A DNA stretch of 64,000 bases, taken from assembly GCA_003217735.2 (NCBI GenBank), contig CP031585.1:2715501-2779500 (forward strand), written 5' to 3'. The DNA comes from Marinibacterium anthonyi. Lineage in GTDB: Bacteria > Pseudomonadota > Alphaproteobacteria > Rhodobacterales > Rhodobacteraceae. The notes beneath the pieces were generated by a model. The model was not told the DNA's origin. It searched no databases and saw only the letters and a program-made list of their open reading frames with translations. Made by a program: the position numbers and the translations under genes. Every line of letters begins with the position of its first letter. The first letter of the stretch is position 1. Shown here one piece after another: positions 1 to 6,543 of the stretch.

Positions 1-333
1 ACGCCCACCGTCAAACGCATGGTTAGGTGGCCGCACTGGCGGCCTACACGAAACATGATCGAGCGGAACCCCGAGAATGCTCAGTATGCAGGTGGTGTGG
101 AGCCCGGCCCCGAAAATGCACTCGGTTCAAGAGCCATCTATCTGTATGTCGGCGACAGGGACACATATCTCCGCATTCATGGCACCCCGTATCCAGAAAG
201 CATTGGCGGGCGGGCAAGCTCGGGCTGCGTCCGAATGGTGATGGCGCATATAATTGATCTGTTCGAGAATGTTGAAATCGGTTCGACAGTCTACCTTTAC
301 TCAGCCGAGGAAAGCCTCGTGATGCCGGGATGA
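1..333 (+). CDS. L,D-transpeptidase (YkuD domain), 3' part only
   Basis: This is the C-terminal part of an L,D-transpeptidase, a periplasmic enzyme that forms 3-3 cross-links in peptidoglycan or anchors proteins to it. The reading frame is open to the first base of the window, so the 5' end lies outside it. An ATG at 19 is internal and not the true start. The sequence shows the catalytic YkuD signature: RIHGTPYPESIG followed by SSGCVRM, with the histidine and the nucleophilic cysteine in their usual spacing, and a family-typical WPHWRPTRNMI stretch before it. The gene runs convergently to a small lipoprotein and both end at a strong hairpin. Roseobacter-type genomes often carry many such enzymes, so the substrate cannot be named. 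Confidence 0.85.
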   Translation, partial: TPTVKRMVRWPHWRPTRNMIERNPENAQYAGGVEPGPENALGSRAIYLYVGDRDTYLRIHGTPYPESIGGRASSGCVRMVMAHIIDLFENVEIGSTVYLYSAEESLVMPG

Positions 334-334
334 A

Positions 335-369
335 TTCTGGCCTTCCACCTGAGGCGTGGAAGGCCAGAA
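335..369. terminator. Hairpin between convergent genes
   Basis: A perfect 14-bp inverted repeat (TTCTGGCCTTCCAC with a 7-nt loop) starts 2 nt after the transpeptidase stop and ends 5 nt before the stop of the minus-strand lipoprotein. Its position suggests a shared bidirectional terminator. There is no clear T-run on either side. The same 14-mer occurs again inside the lipoprotein gene at 574-587. Confidence 0.6.
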
Positions 370-374
370 ATCGC

Positions 375-650
375 TCATGATACCGGCTGCTGCACCACGC
401 ATATTGGGCGGCCGCCTGTTGCGCGAAGCGGCACGAGAGTGGTTTCCACTGGGCCGGCATGCATATACCAGTAACAATCGTCTTCGCTTAGCAGGCGAGC
501 CGTCGACAAATCCTGATCGGGAGCCGCCATGGCAACAACATTCTCTGGAATATTGCCGATTTCATATCGATCGTTCTGGCCTTCCACGTTTGTGATCCCG
601 CAGCCCGTAAGCGTCGCCAGCAGGATAAACGTCATTAATCTTGCTTCCAT
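375..650 (-). CDS. Small lipoprotein, unknown function
   Basis: A 91-residue predicted lipoprotein. The N-terminus has a short hydrophobic stretch ending in the lipobox LTGC, with the lipidated Cys at residue 17, followed by a soluble tail of about 75 residues with no domain I recognise. A longer frame reaches 794, but the ATG at 650 is preferred because GAGAG lies just upstream and the lipobox then sits at the right distance. Two further cysteines occur in the tail (DDCYWY and ICVVQQ). The 200 bases upstream (651-849) up to the insertion sequence show no other gene. Function unknown. Confidence 0.6.
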   Translation of the reverse strand: MEARLMTFILLATLTGCGITNVEGQNDRYEIGNIPENVVAMAAPDQDLSTARLLSEDDCYWYMHAGPVETTLVPLRATGGRPICVVQQPVS

Positions 651-849
651 ATCATCTCTCTTCTTCGACTTCACGCCACACCATCGATGATGGGGACGCA
701 ACCACGCAATCCTTCGAAAAGCTTCTGTGGCTGTAGATTGGAGAACACTCTGATGCCATCGAGACCTGAGGTCAATCAATGGTTCCCATGCCAAGACCCA
801 GGATCATGGCAATAGGCGCAAACCGCTCTCAGGTCTCACGCGCGCGCCG

Positions 850-873
850 TGAAGTGCGCCCCTGCGGATGGAC
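850..873. repeat. Terminal inverted repeat of the IS3 element (orfB side)
   Basis: 24-bp terminal repeat starting with TG, matching the complement of 4664-4687 at 22 of 24 positions. Confidence 0.85.
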
Positions 874-879
874 ATTCTC

Positions 880-1640
880 AGGCGGCGGTTGTTGTAGGCC
901 TAGATGAACCGGGGCAGGCCGGTGGCGACGTCGTCGAACGACTCATACTCCATAAGATAAGCGTCCTCCACCTTCAGTGTCTTCATGAAGCTCTCGGCCT
1001 TTGCGTTGTCGTACGGGTTGCCGCGGCGTCTCATAGACCCAAAGAAGCCCTGTTCGGCAAGAATGCCTCGATGCAGCTCCGACGCGTACTGGGACCCGCG
1101 GTCCGTGTGGAACACGTAGCCGGGCAAGGGACGCCGCTCCGCGATCGCGCTGCGGAGCTCCCTCGCCGCCAGGCGGGCGTCGATGCTGCGGCCGATGGCA
1201 CAGCCGACAACACGGCGCGACCACGCGTCCAGGATCAGCGCGGCATAAACGAAGCCTCCGGCGATGGTGATGTAAGTCAGGTCAGCTACCCAGAGCTGGT
1301 TCGGACCGTAATCCTCGAATTCCTTGGCAATGAAAGGAAAGATCGGGCCGCCATGGTCGCTGTCTGTTGTGCGGATGGTGCGCCGCCTCCGTCGCGGGTT
1401 CAGGCCGTTCTCTCTCATCAGCCGCCGGACCTTTTTCGAATTCACGACCATGCCCCGATGCCGGAGCTCGGCATCGACCCGGCGGTAGCCATAGCCCTCG
1501 AACTCGTCGGTAATCGCCCGGATTTCCTCAATGATGACGGTGTCTCCAGGCCTGGGGCCGGGATCAGCATAGAAGCTGGACCTCGCGACGTCTGTCAGCT
1601 CGCATCCCCGCCGGATCGAGAGCCCCCGGGGGCGGCAGTT
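880..1640 (-). pseudogene. IS3 orfB transposase (DDE integrase core), broken
   Basis: Remnant of the catalytic subunit of an IS3-family transposase. The DDE residues are visible: first Asp in VADLTY, second in HTDRGSQYAS, and Glu in NAKAESF, together with the upstream conserved helix-turn-helix region (GYGYRRVDAEL). The reading comes from the -1 frame relative to orfA, as usual for programmed frameshifting in this family. The expected FIEAYN motif reads FI-stop-AYNNRRL at about 900, where TAG replaces GAG. The family's final HSALGYLSP block is missing because the sequence passes directly into the terminal repeat. It is therefore both nonsense-mutated and 3'-truncated. Confidence 0.85.
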
Positions 1641-1854
1641 CCGGATGTAGATTCGTTTCTCGGCAAGCGTCCGGAGCGTTGAGCCCCCTTTGGAAACTCG
1701 ATCTCGAGCGCCTGGCGCCCGGCAAGCCGCTCCAGCGCAACGTTCCGGACCTCGTATTCGGCCATCAGTTCGGCCGCCGCCACGTCTTCATCGAGCGCGC
1801 CTGCTTCCGCTTATTCGATCCAGACCCGGATCAGGTTGCGCGACAGGTCGTGGC
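1595..1854 (-). pseudogene. IS3 orfA, 3' part (disrupted by IS21)
   Basis: The C-terminal two thirds of the IS3 orfA DNA-binding protein, including the end of its helix-turn-helix (DLSRNLIRVW) and a leucine-rich coiled coil (AELMAEYEVRNVALERL). A TAA replaces the expected Lys codon right after RVWIE. The gene is cut at 1854 by the IS21-family element. Its 5' part lies at 4519-4611. Joining the two pieces after removing one copy of the 6-bp duplication CGTGGC gives an uninterrupted HALGRRH-DLSRNL reading, which shows that the insertion caused the break. Confidence 0.85.
1849..1854. repeat. Target-site duplication, left copy
   Basis: CGTGGC, repeated at 4513-4518. It flanks the IS21-family element directly. 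Confidence 0.8.
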
Positions 1855-1860
1855 TCTGCA

Positions 1861-1898
1861 GCGACACCGCTGGTGAAACAGCGCGACATTGCAGGTGG
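1861..1898. repeat. IS21 left terminal repeats (two copies)
   Basis: Two related repeats, GCGACACCGC (1861-1870) and GCGACATTGCAGGTGG (1883-1898), matching in inverse orientation the pair at 4470-4506. Such tandem terminal sites are the usual IstA transposase binding sites. Confidence 0.75.
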
Positions 1899-1899
1899 T

Positions 1900-1954
1900 G
1901 ATTTTGGGGGAAGCGGAAGCCGGGCGTAGCCCGGATGTAGCTTCCCCCAAAATC
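1900..1954. promoter_or_regulatory. Nested hairpin in the istA leader
   Basis: A perfect 15-bp inverted repeat (GATTTTGGGGGAAGC at 1900-1914 and its complement at 1940-1954) encloses a second perfect 6-bp hairpin (CCGGGC, loop GTA, 1920-1934). It lies inside the element, 80 bp before istA. By analogy with other insertion sequences it could block transcription entering from outside. That role is inference. Confidence 0.6.
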
Positions 1955-2033
1955 TCGCGCGGGTTTACCCCGTGCGGTTGGCGGTGACGGCGGTCAGGGT
2001 GGTCCGATCTTCGACGAGCAAGAAGAGGATCGG

Positions 2034-3560
2034 ATGCCCGGCCGTTTCATCACCGACCGACAACACGAGGATTACATGACCCTTCGACAGCATCACACGC
2101 AAAAGATTGCGGCAGCCAAGGCCGGCTTCAGCGTCAGCACCGGAGCCCGGATCGAACGTGACCCCCGCCCTCCATCTCAGAAACGACGTGAGCGCCGACA
2201 TGGAGGCGGCAAGCCCGACCCTTTGGCCGGCCTGTGGGATGAAGAGATCGTTCCGCTGATCGAAGCGACACCGGGCCTTCGGCCGATCGCGGTGCTCGAG
2301 GAGATGCAGTTCCGTCATCCGGACCGGGACCTGAGCTCTGCGCGCCGCACCTTGGAGCGCCGGATGCGGCTTTGGCGCGCCGAACACGGGCCGGACAGGG
2401 AAGTGATCTTCCGCCAGTCACACCCGCCGGGGCGGGAGGGCATGTCCGACTTCTTCGACGCGCGCGCGCTCGGCGTCACGATTGCCGGAGTGCCCTTGGC
2501 GCATCGGATCTATCACTTCACCCTGGTCCACTCGGGCTGGGAGCATGCCGAGGTGGTGCTTGGCGGCGAGAGCTACACCGCCTTGGCTGGCGGATTGCAG
2601 AACGCCCTATGGCTTCTCGGCGGCGCCCCGCGCGAACATCGGACGGACAGCTTGTCGGCCGCCTTCGCCAATCTCGATCGGGATGCCCGAGAGGACCTGC
2701 GCACACGCTACGACGCGCTGTGTGCCGACTACGGCATGGAAGCGACCCGGAACAACCGCGGCATTGCACACGAAAACGGGTCTATCGAGAGCCGGCACGG
2801 GCATCTCAAGACCCGCTTGGAGCAGGCCCTGCTGCTGCGTGGCAGCCATGACTTCGATGAGTTGGACGACTGGCGACACTTCGTGGCCCAGGTCGTCGCG
2901 CGCCACAATGCACGGCATCGGGACCGCCTGAAGGTCGAACGGCCACATCTGCAGCCGCTTCCGGCGCGCCGTAGCTGTGATTGCGACGAGGCGCGCGTGC
3001 GGGTGACCTCGTCGGGTGGCTTCGTGTTCCGAAAGGTGTTCTACACCGTTCACTCTCGCCTGATCGGCTACGAGCTGAAGCTGCGCATCTTCGATGATCG
3101 CCTGGAGCTGTTCCTCGGCGGCACACCCCTCGAAACCCTACCGCGCGGGCGACCGCCTGCCGGTGGGCGTGGCGGCCATGGCTATGTCGTTAGCTACCAT
3201 CACGTCATCCACAGCTTGCGGGCCAAGCCTCAGGCCTTCGCCAACCTGACCTACCGCGACGCGCTCTTCCCTCGCACGGAATACCGCCGATGCTGGGACG
3301 CGCTGACGGCTGCCGGACCGCTGCGGCAAGCCTGCCGGATCATGGTCGGCCTGCTGTGGCTCGCCCATGATCAGACCTGCGAGGCGGAATTGGCCGCGGC
3401 CCTCTCGGCAATCCTTGCCCGAGGCGAACTTCCGGTCCTCGGGGACCTGCACTCCCGCTTCACGCGGACCGAAGGCGATGGTGGGCCCGATGTCCCGGTC
3501 TGCATCCCCTCTGCGGGCAGCTACGATGACCTGATCCAAGGGCAGGGAGCGGCCGCATGA
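2034..3560 (+). CDS. istA: IS21-family transposase IstA
   Basis: IstA is the DDE transposase that cuts and joins the element's ends. The 508-residue product fits the family. It has an N-terminal helix-turn-helix region, an integrase core around residues 130 to 270 (HFTLVHSGWEHAEVV, then EHRTDSLSAAF and the Glu of ENGSIESRHG), and a C-terminal beta-barrel region starting with FRKVFYTVHSRLIG. The ATG at 2034 is supported by AGAGG six bases upstream. The stop codon overlaps the istB start as ATGA, which indicates translational coupling. Nothing in the frame suggests damage. Confidence 0.93.
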   Translation: MPGRFITDRQHEDYMTLRQHHTQKIAAAKAGFSVSTGARIERDPRPPSQKRRERRHGGGKPDPLAGLWDEEIVPLIEATPGLRPIAVLEEMQFRHPDRDLSSARRTLERRMRLWRAEHGPDREVIFRQSHPPGREGMSDFFDARALGVTIAGVPLAHRIYHFTLVHSGWEHAEVVLGGESYTALAGGLQNALWLLGGAPREHRTDSLSAAFANLDRDAREDLRTRYDALCADYGMEATRNNRGIAHENGSIESRHGHLKTRLEQALLLRGSHDFDELDDWRHFVAQVVARHNARHRDRLKVERPHLQPLPARRSCDCDEARVRVTSSGGFVFRKVFYTVHSRLIGYELKLRIFDDRLELFLGGTPLETLPRGRPPAGGRGGHGYVVSYHHVIHSLRAKPQAFANLTYRDALFPRTEYRRCWDALTAAGPLRQACRIMVGLLWLAHDQTCEAELAAALSAILARGELPVLGDLHSRFTRTEGDGGPDVPVCIPSAGSYDDLIQGQGAAA

Positions 3561-4423
3561 GCATGACCGTGGAAACCGCAACACTGCCGACCCTGCTGAC
3601 GGCGCTCAGGCTGCCCACGGTCGCCCGCCTCTGGCCGGAGTTCTGCACCCGTGCCGACAAGGAGGGTTGGCCGGCCGAACGCTTGTTGGCGGCGCTGTGC
3701 GAGCTGGAACTGAGCGAGCGGGAACAGCGCCGCATCCAACGCCATCTTGCCGCTGCAAGGCTGCCGCAAGGGAAAACGCTCGACGCCTTCGACTTCCTGG
3801 CGGTACCCACCTTGAGCCAGGCGCGCGTCAGAGCGCTGGTCGAAGGCGACAGCTGGCTGCAGGCAGGGCACAATTTGCTGGCCTTCGGCCCTCCCGGCTC
3901 GGGCAAGACGCATCTCGCGGGGGCCATCGGATACGAACTCATCCAACGAGGGTACCGTGTGCTCATGGCCAGGACGTCGGACCTGGTCCAACGCCTGCAA
4001 GTGGCGCGGCAGGACCTGGCGCTCACTCAGGAGATCGCGAAGCTCGACAAGTTCGACCTGCTCATCCTCGACGACCTGTCGTACGTGCGAAAAGATCAGG
4101 CCGAGACCAGTGCCCTCTTCGAGCTCATCTCCGCACGATACGAGCGGCGCTCCATCATGATCACGGCCAATCAGCCGTTCAGTGGCTGGGACGCCATCTT
4201 CCCCGACAGGGCGATGACCATCGCCGCCATCGACCGGCTCGTCCACCATGCGACAATCTTCGAAATGAACGTCGAAAGCTACCGACGCCGTGCCGCCTAT
4301 GCCGCCGCGACATCGCTCAGCGACATCGAAGATGACTGCGACAAACAACAGCCCGAAAAGGAGACCGCCAAAGCGAAAGACAACTCGCGGCCAGCGACAT
4401 TGAGCAGCGACATCGAAACTTGA
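3557..4423 (+). CDS. istB: IS21-family helper ATPase IstB
   Basis: IstB is the AAA+ ATPase partner that loads IstA onto target DNA and stimulates transposition. The 288-residue product shows the Walker A motif GPPGSGKTH near residue 113 and Walker B LLILDDLSY near residue 170, followed by the sensor region ITANQPFSGW. It starts within the istA stop (4-bp overlap). The last 40 residues (DDCDKQQPEKETAKAKD) are charged and low in complexity, a longer tail than in many IstB proteins. The right terminal repeats of the element follow 50 bp downstream. Confidence 0.93.
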   Translation: MSMTVETATLPTLLTALRLPTVARLWPEFCTRADKEGWPAERLLAALCELELSEREQRRIQRHLAAARLPQGKTLDAFDFLAVPTLSQARVRALVEGDSWLQAGHNLLAFGPPGSGKTHLAGAIGYELIQRGYRVLMARTSDLVQRLQVARQDLALTQEIAKLDKFDLLILDDLSYVRKDQAETSALFELISARYERRSIMITANQPFSGWDAIFPDRAMTIAAIDRLVHHATIFEMNVESYRRRAAYAAATSLSDIEDDCDKQQPEKETAKAKDNSRPATLSSDIET

Positions 4424-4469
4424 TCTGGCGGCCGCAAACCGGCACCGTCAAAAAACGTCACCGTCATCC

Positions 4470-4512
4470 ACCTGCGATGTCGCTCAGCACTCAACTGCGA
4501 TGTCGCGCCACA
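4470..4512. repeat. IS21 right terminal repeats (two copies)
   Basis: CCTGCGATGTCGC (4471-4483) and ACTGCGATGTCGC (4494-4506), the inverse of the left-end pair, followed by the element's last bases GCCACA. Confidence 0.75.
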
Positions 4513-4518
4513 CGTGGC
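4513..4518. repeat. Target-site duplication, right copy
   Basis: CGTGGC, identical to 1849-1854. Confidence 0.8.
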
Positions 4519-4611
4519 GGCGGCCGAGCGCGTGAAGCGTCTCGCCGCCTTGAAACTCGGCGACGACCTGGCGCTTGATTTGGTACTATGGCTTCGGTGG
4601 CGTCTGGGCAT
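4519..4611 (-). pseudogene. IS3 orfA, 5' part (frameshifted)
   Basis: The N-terminal piece of the orfA cut by IS21. The ATG at 4611 is preceded by GAGGAAGAAGG, a good ribosome site. The reading starts MPRRHRSHSTK and then needs a frame change at about 4580 to continue IKRQVVAEF, GGETLHALGRRH, the conserved N-terminal helix-turn-helix of IS3 orfA proteins. One base appears to be lost at the ACCAAATCAAG position. The 5' terminal repeat of the element (4664-4687) lies upstream. Confidence 0.8.
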
Positions 4612-4663
4612 AGGCCTTCTTCCTCTGAAAGCCCCCAGGAGGTCAATTCAACCGGCCAACCTG

Positions 4664-4687
4664 GTCCATCCGCAGGGGCGCAGTCCA
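4664..4687. repeat. Terminal inverted repeat of the IS3 element (orfA side)
   Basis: Complement of 850-873 at 22 of 24 positions. Ends in CA as expected. Confidence 0.85.
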
Positions 4688-4802
4688 CCTTGGGCTGCGC
4701 TCCTCGCCGGACGCGGCAGAAATTCGGCAAGCGGTGCTTTCGTCGGTTGATCTTTTCTTGGTGGGTGTCAGGACGCGTTGATCCGACTGGCGCAGCCAGC
4801 GT

Positions 4803-5252
4803 TCAGCTGGAAAAGGCTGCGTCGCCGCTCGCAACTCTGCTATCATATCTGGCGCGCGCGGCCTCGACCTCAGTGGCGTGCTGAGCGGTCCATGCGAACA
4901 GTGCGGCAAACGGGTCTTTCAGCGTCATGCCAAGCGGCGTCACCCTGTATTCAACAGCGACCGGGGAGATGGAAACCACCACCCTTTCGAGAATGCCGTT
5001 CCGTTCAAGCCGCCTGAGGGCCTGTGTCAACGCCTTTTGAGAGATGCCGGGAATGGTTCGTTTCAGTGCGTTGAAACGCAGCGGGCCCTGACAAACTTGT
5101 GACAGGATCAGGATCGACCACTTGTCGGCGATCTGGTCCAGGAGTAGCCGGTTGCTGTCATGTGGCCGGTCTGTGGCGGAGAGCAGGGGCAAAGCGGTTT
5201 CCTCAACGATACCAGGGCAACATAAGGTGCGTAATTGACTGCAGGTATCCAA
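4803..5252 (-). CDS. HxlR-family transcriptional regulator
   Basis: A 149-residue winged-helix regulator of the HxlR family. Such regulators typically sit divergent to redox or aldehyde-handling enzymes and sense electrophiles or oxidants, in some members through cysteines. The family core is clear: DKWSILILSQVCQGPLRFN, then the recognition region ISQKALTQALRRLERNGILER and the wing VEYRVTPLG. The frame begins with TTG at 5252, inside an inverted repeat. A downstream start is possible because the HxlR domain begins only at about residue 33. Three N-terminal cysteines (DTCSQLRTLCC) would be lost with a later start. It is divergent from an old yellow enzyme 86 bp away and probably controls it. 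Confidence 0.85.
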   Translation of the reverse strand: MDTCSQLRTLCCPGIVEETALPLLSATDRPHDSNRLLLDQIADKWSILILSQVCQGPLRFNALKRTIPGISQKALTQALRRLERNGILERVVVSISPVAVEYRVTPLGMTLKDPFAALFAWTAQHATEVEAARARYDSRVASGDAAFSS

Positions 5253-5262
5253 TGTATACCTG
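5242..5262. promoter_or_regulatory. Putative HxlR operator
   Basis: CAGGTAT, 7-nt spacer, ATACCTG: a 7-bp perfect inverted repeat in the divergent intergenic region, overlapping the possible TTG start of the HxlR gene. HxlR proteins are dimeric and bind such dyads. Binding here is inferred. Confidence 0.6.
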
Positions 5263-5338
5263 TGATCACACTGACGCCAGATAAAACCCCGCAGCCCGGC
5301 GCGCTGCGTCGGGGACGGGGCAATCAGAAAGAAACCGT

Positions 5339-6442
5339 ATGACGAAGAAACTTCTTACCCCTTTGAACATGGGGCCGATGCAACTGGCCAATCGCGTTGT
5401 CATGGCGCCGCTGACCCGTGCCCGGGCTAATGCGGGTGCAACCCCGGGTCCGCTGGCCCCGACCTATTACCGACAGCGCAGCGGCGCGGGGCTGATTGTC
5501 GCCGAGGCAACGGTTATCAGCGAGCAAGGTGTCGGCTTTTCCGATGTGCCCGGTCTTTACGCACCGCATCAGGTCTCGGCCTGGCAGGAGGTGACCCGTG
5601 CCGTGCATGACAAGGGCGGTCTGATGTTTGTGCAACTTTGGCATGTTGGGCGGATGTCGCATCCCGATCACCAGAATGGCGCTTTGCCGGTCGCACCTTC
5701 GGCTGTCGATTTTGACGCGCAGGTCTTTACCGCTGAGGGTATGAAAGACGCGGTTCGGCCCCGAGCACTGGAACTGGACGAGATTCCCGGCATCGTCGGG
5801 CAATATGGGTCTGCGGCTGCCAGTGCGCGGGAGGCGGGGTTCGACGGTGTGGAGATACATGGGACGGCGGGCATGCTGCCGATGCAGTTTCTGCATTCCG
5901 GGTCGAATCTTCGTGACGATATCTATGGCGGATCGGTGGAAAACCGGGCGCGCTTTGTGCTCGAGGTCATCGATGCCTGCATCGCTGCGGCCGGGCCAGG
6001 GCGGGTCGGAATTCGGGTGGGGCCGCATTGCACCTATGGCAACGCCCTCGAGGATAACTCCCGCGAGGTCTATACTTACCTGTTCGGTGAGCTGAACAAG
6101 CGGCCCATGGCCTATGTCCATCTGGTCGAGGGCCTGCCCGGACGTTACCCCGAGGCCCCGGCACAGGGCGAGCAGAGCTATCTCGACCTTTTGCGCAGCC
6201 TGTATGATGGCACAATCATTGTGGCCGGTGGCTATGACCCGGAGTCGGCGGAACGGGTTCTGACCGATGGGGTGGCCGATGCGGTCGCCTTTGGATCGCT
6301 GTTTATCGGCAACCCCGATTTGCCGGATCGAATCAGAAACGGGTATCCGCTGGTTCCCGCCGATCCCGCCGTCTTTTATGGCGGAGGTGCAAGGGGATAT
6401 ACCGATTACCCTGCCTATATAGACCGCTCTCCGGGCGAATAA
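5339..6442 (+). CDS. Old yellow enzyme (NADH:flavin oxidoreductase)
   Basis: A 367-residue FMN-dependent ene-reductase of the old yellow enzyme family (NemA/xenobiotic reductase type), a cytoplasmic TIM barrel that reduces activated alkenes, nitro compounds or other electrophiles with NAD(P)H. Visible family motifs are NRVVMAPLTRARA at the N-terminus, VQLWHVGRMSHP, and YGGSVENRARF in the FMN-binding part. The usual substrate-binding His/Asn pair (HGANGYL) reads HGTAGML here: His174 is present but the Asn position is Ala177, which should change substrate polarisation. The gene is divergent from the HxlR regulator, so electrophile-induced expression is likely. Confidence 0.92.
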   Translation: MTKKLLTPLNMGPMQLANRVVMAPLTRARANAGATPGPLAPTYYRQRSGAGLIVAEATVISEQGVGFSDVPGLYAPHQVSAWQEVTRAVHDKGGLMFVQLWHVGRMSHPDHQNGALPVAPSAVDFDAQVFTAEGMKDAVRPRALELDEIPGIVGQYGSAAASAREAGFDGVEIHGTAGMLPMQFLHSGSNLRDDIYGGSVENRARFVLEVIDACIAAAGPGRVGIRVGPHCTYGNALEDNSREVYTYLFGELNKRPMAYVHLVEGLPGRYPEAPAQGEQSYLDLLRSLYDGTIIVAGGYDPESAERVLTDGVADAVAFGSLFIGNPDLPDRIRNGYPLVPADPAVFYGGGARGYTDYPAYIDRSPGE

Positions 6443-6543
6443 CTGCCCGCGACAATATGGCCTTGGCATGGTCTTCGCCCATTTCCGATGGTAATCAGGG
6501 CGGGGGTCATTAGAGGCTCACCCTGAGCCGAAAGAGCAGGTTA

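Larger units (their letters stand above)
1855..4512 (+). mobile_element. IS21-family insertion sequence (istA/istB), apparently intact
   Basis: A 2658-bp element inserted into IS3 orfA. The ends contain the double terminal repeats typical of the IS21 family: GCGACACCGC at 1861 and GCGACATTGCAGGTGG at 1883 on the left, and their complements near 4471-4506 on the right, with 22 to 23 nt between repeat starts. The element carries istA and istB overlapping by 4 bp and is flanked by the 6-bp direct repeat CGTGGC. The outermost bases pair only partly (TCTGCA against TGTGGC), so the exact ends rest mainly on the restored orfA reading. Both genes look full length, so it may still be active. Confidence 0.9.
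850..4687 (-). mobile_element. IS3-family element, decayed, interrupted by an IS21-family element
   Basis: The outer element is bounded by near-identical inverted repeats: 850-873 reads TGAAGTGCGCCCC then TGCGGATGGAC, and the complement of 4664-4687 reads TGGACTGCGCCCC then TGCGGATGGAC (22 of 24 match). Without the inserted IS21 element and its duplicated target it would be about 1174 bp. It carries orfA and orfB on the minus strand in the usual -1 frame arrangement. Both genes are broken: a 1-base loss near 4580, stop codons inside orfA and orfB, and loss of the 3' end of orfB, whose reading runs into the left inverted repeat. No clear direct repeat flanks the ends. The element cannot move by itself. 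Confidence 0.88.

Noticed and set aside
849-1682. 277-residue plus-strand frame over the IS3 orfB
   Set aside because: Antisense shadow of the transposase remnant.
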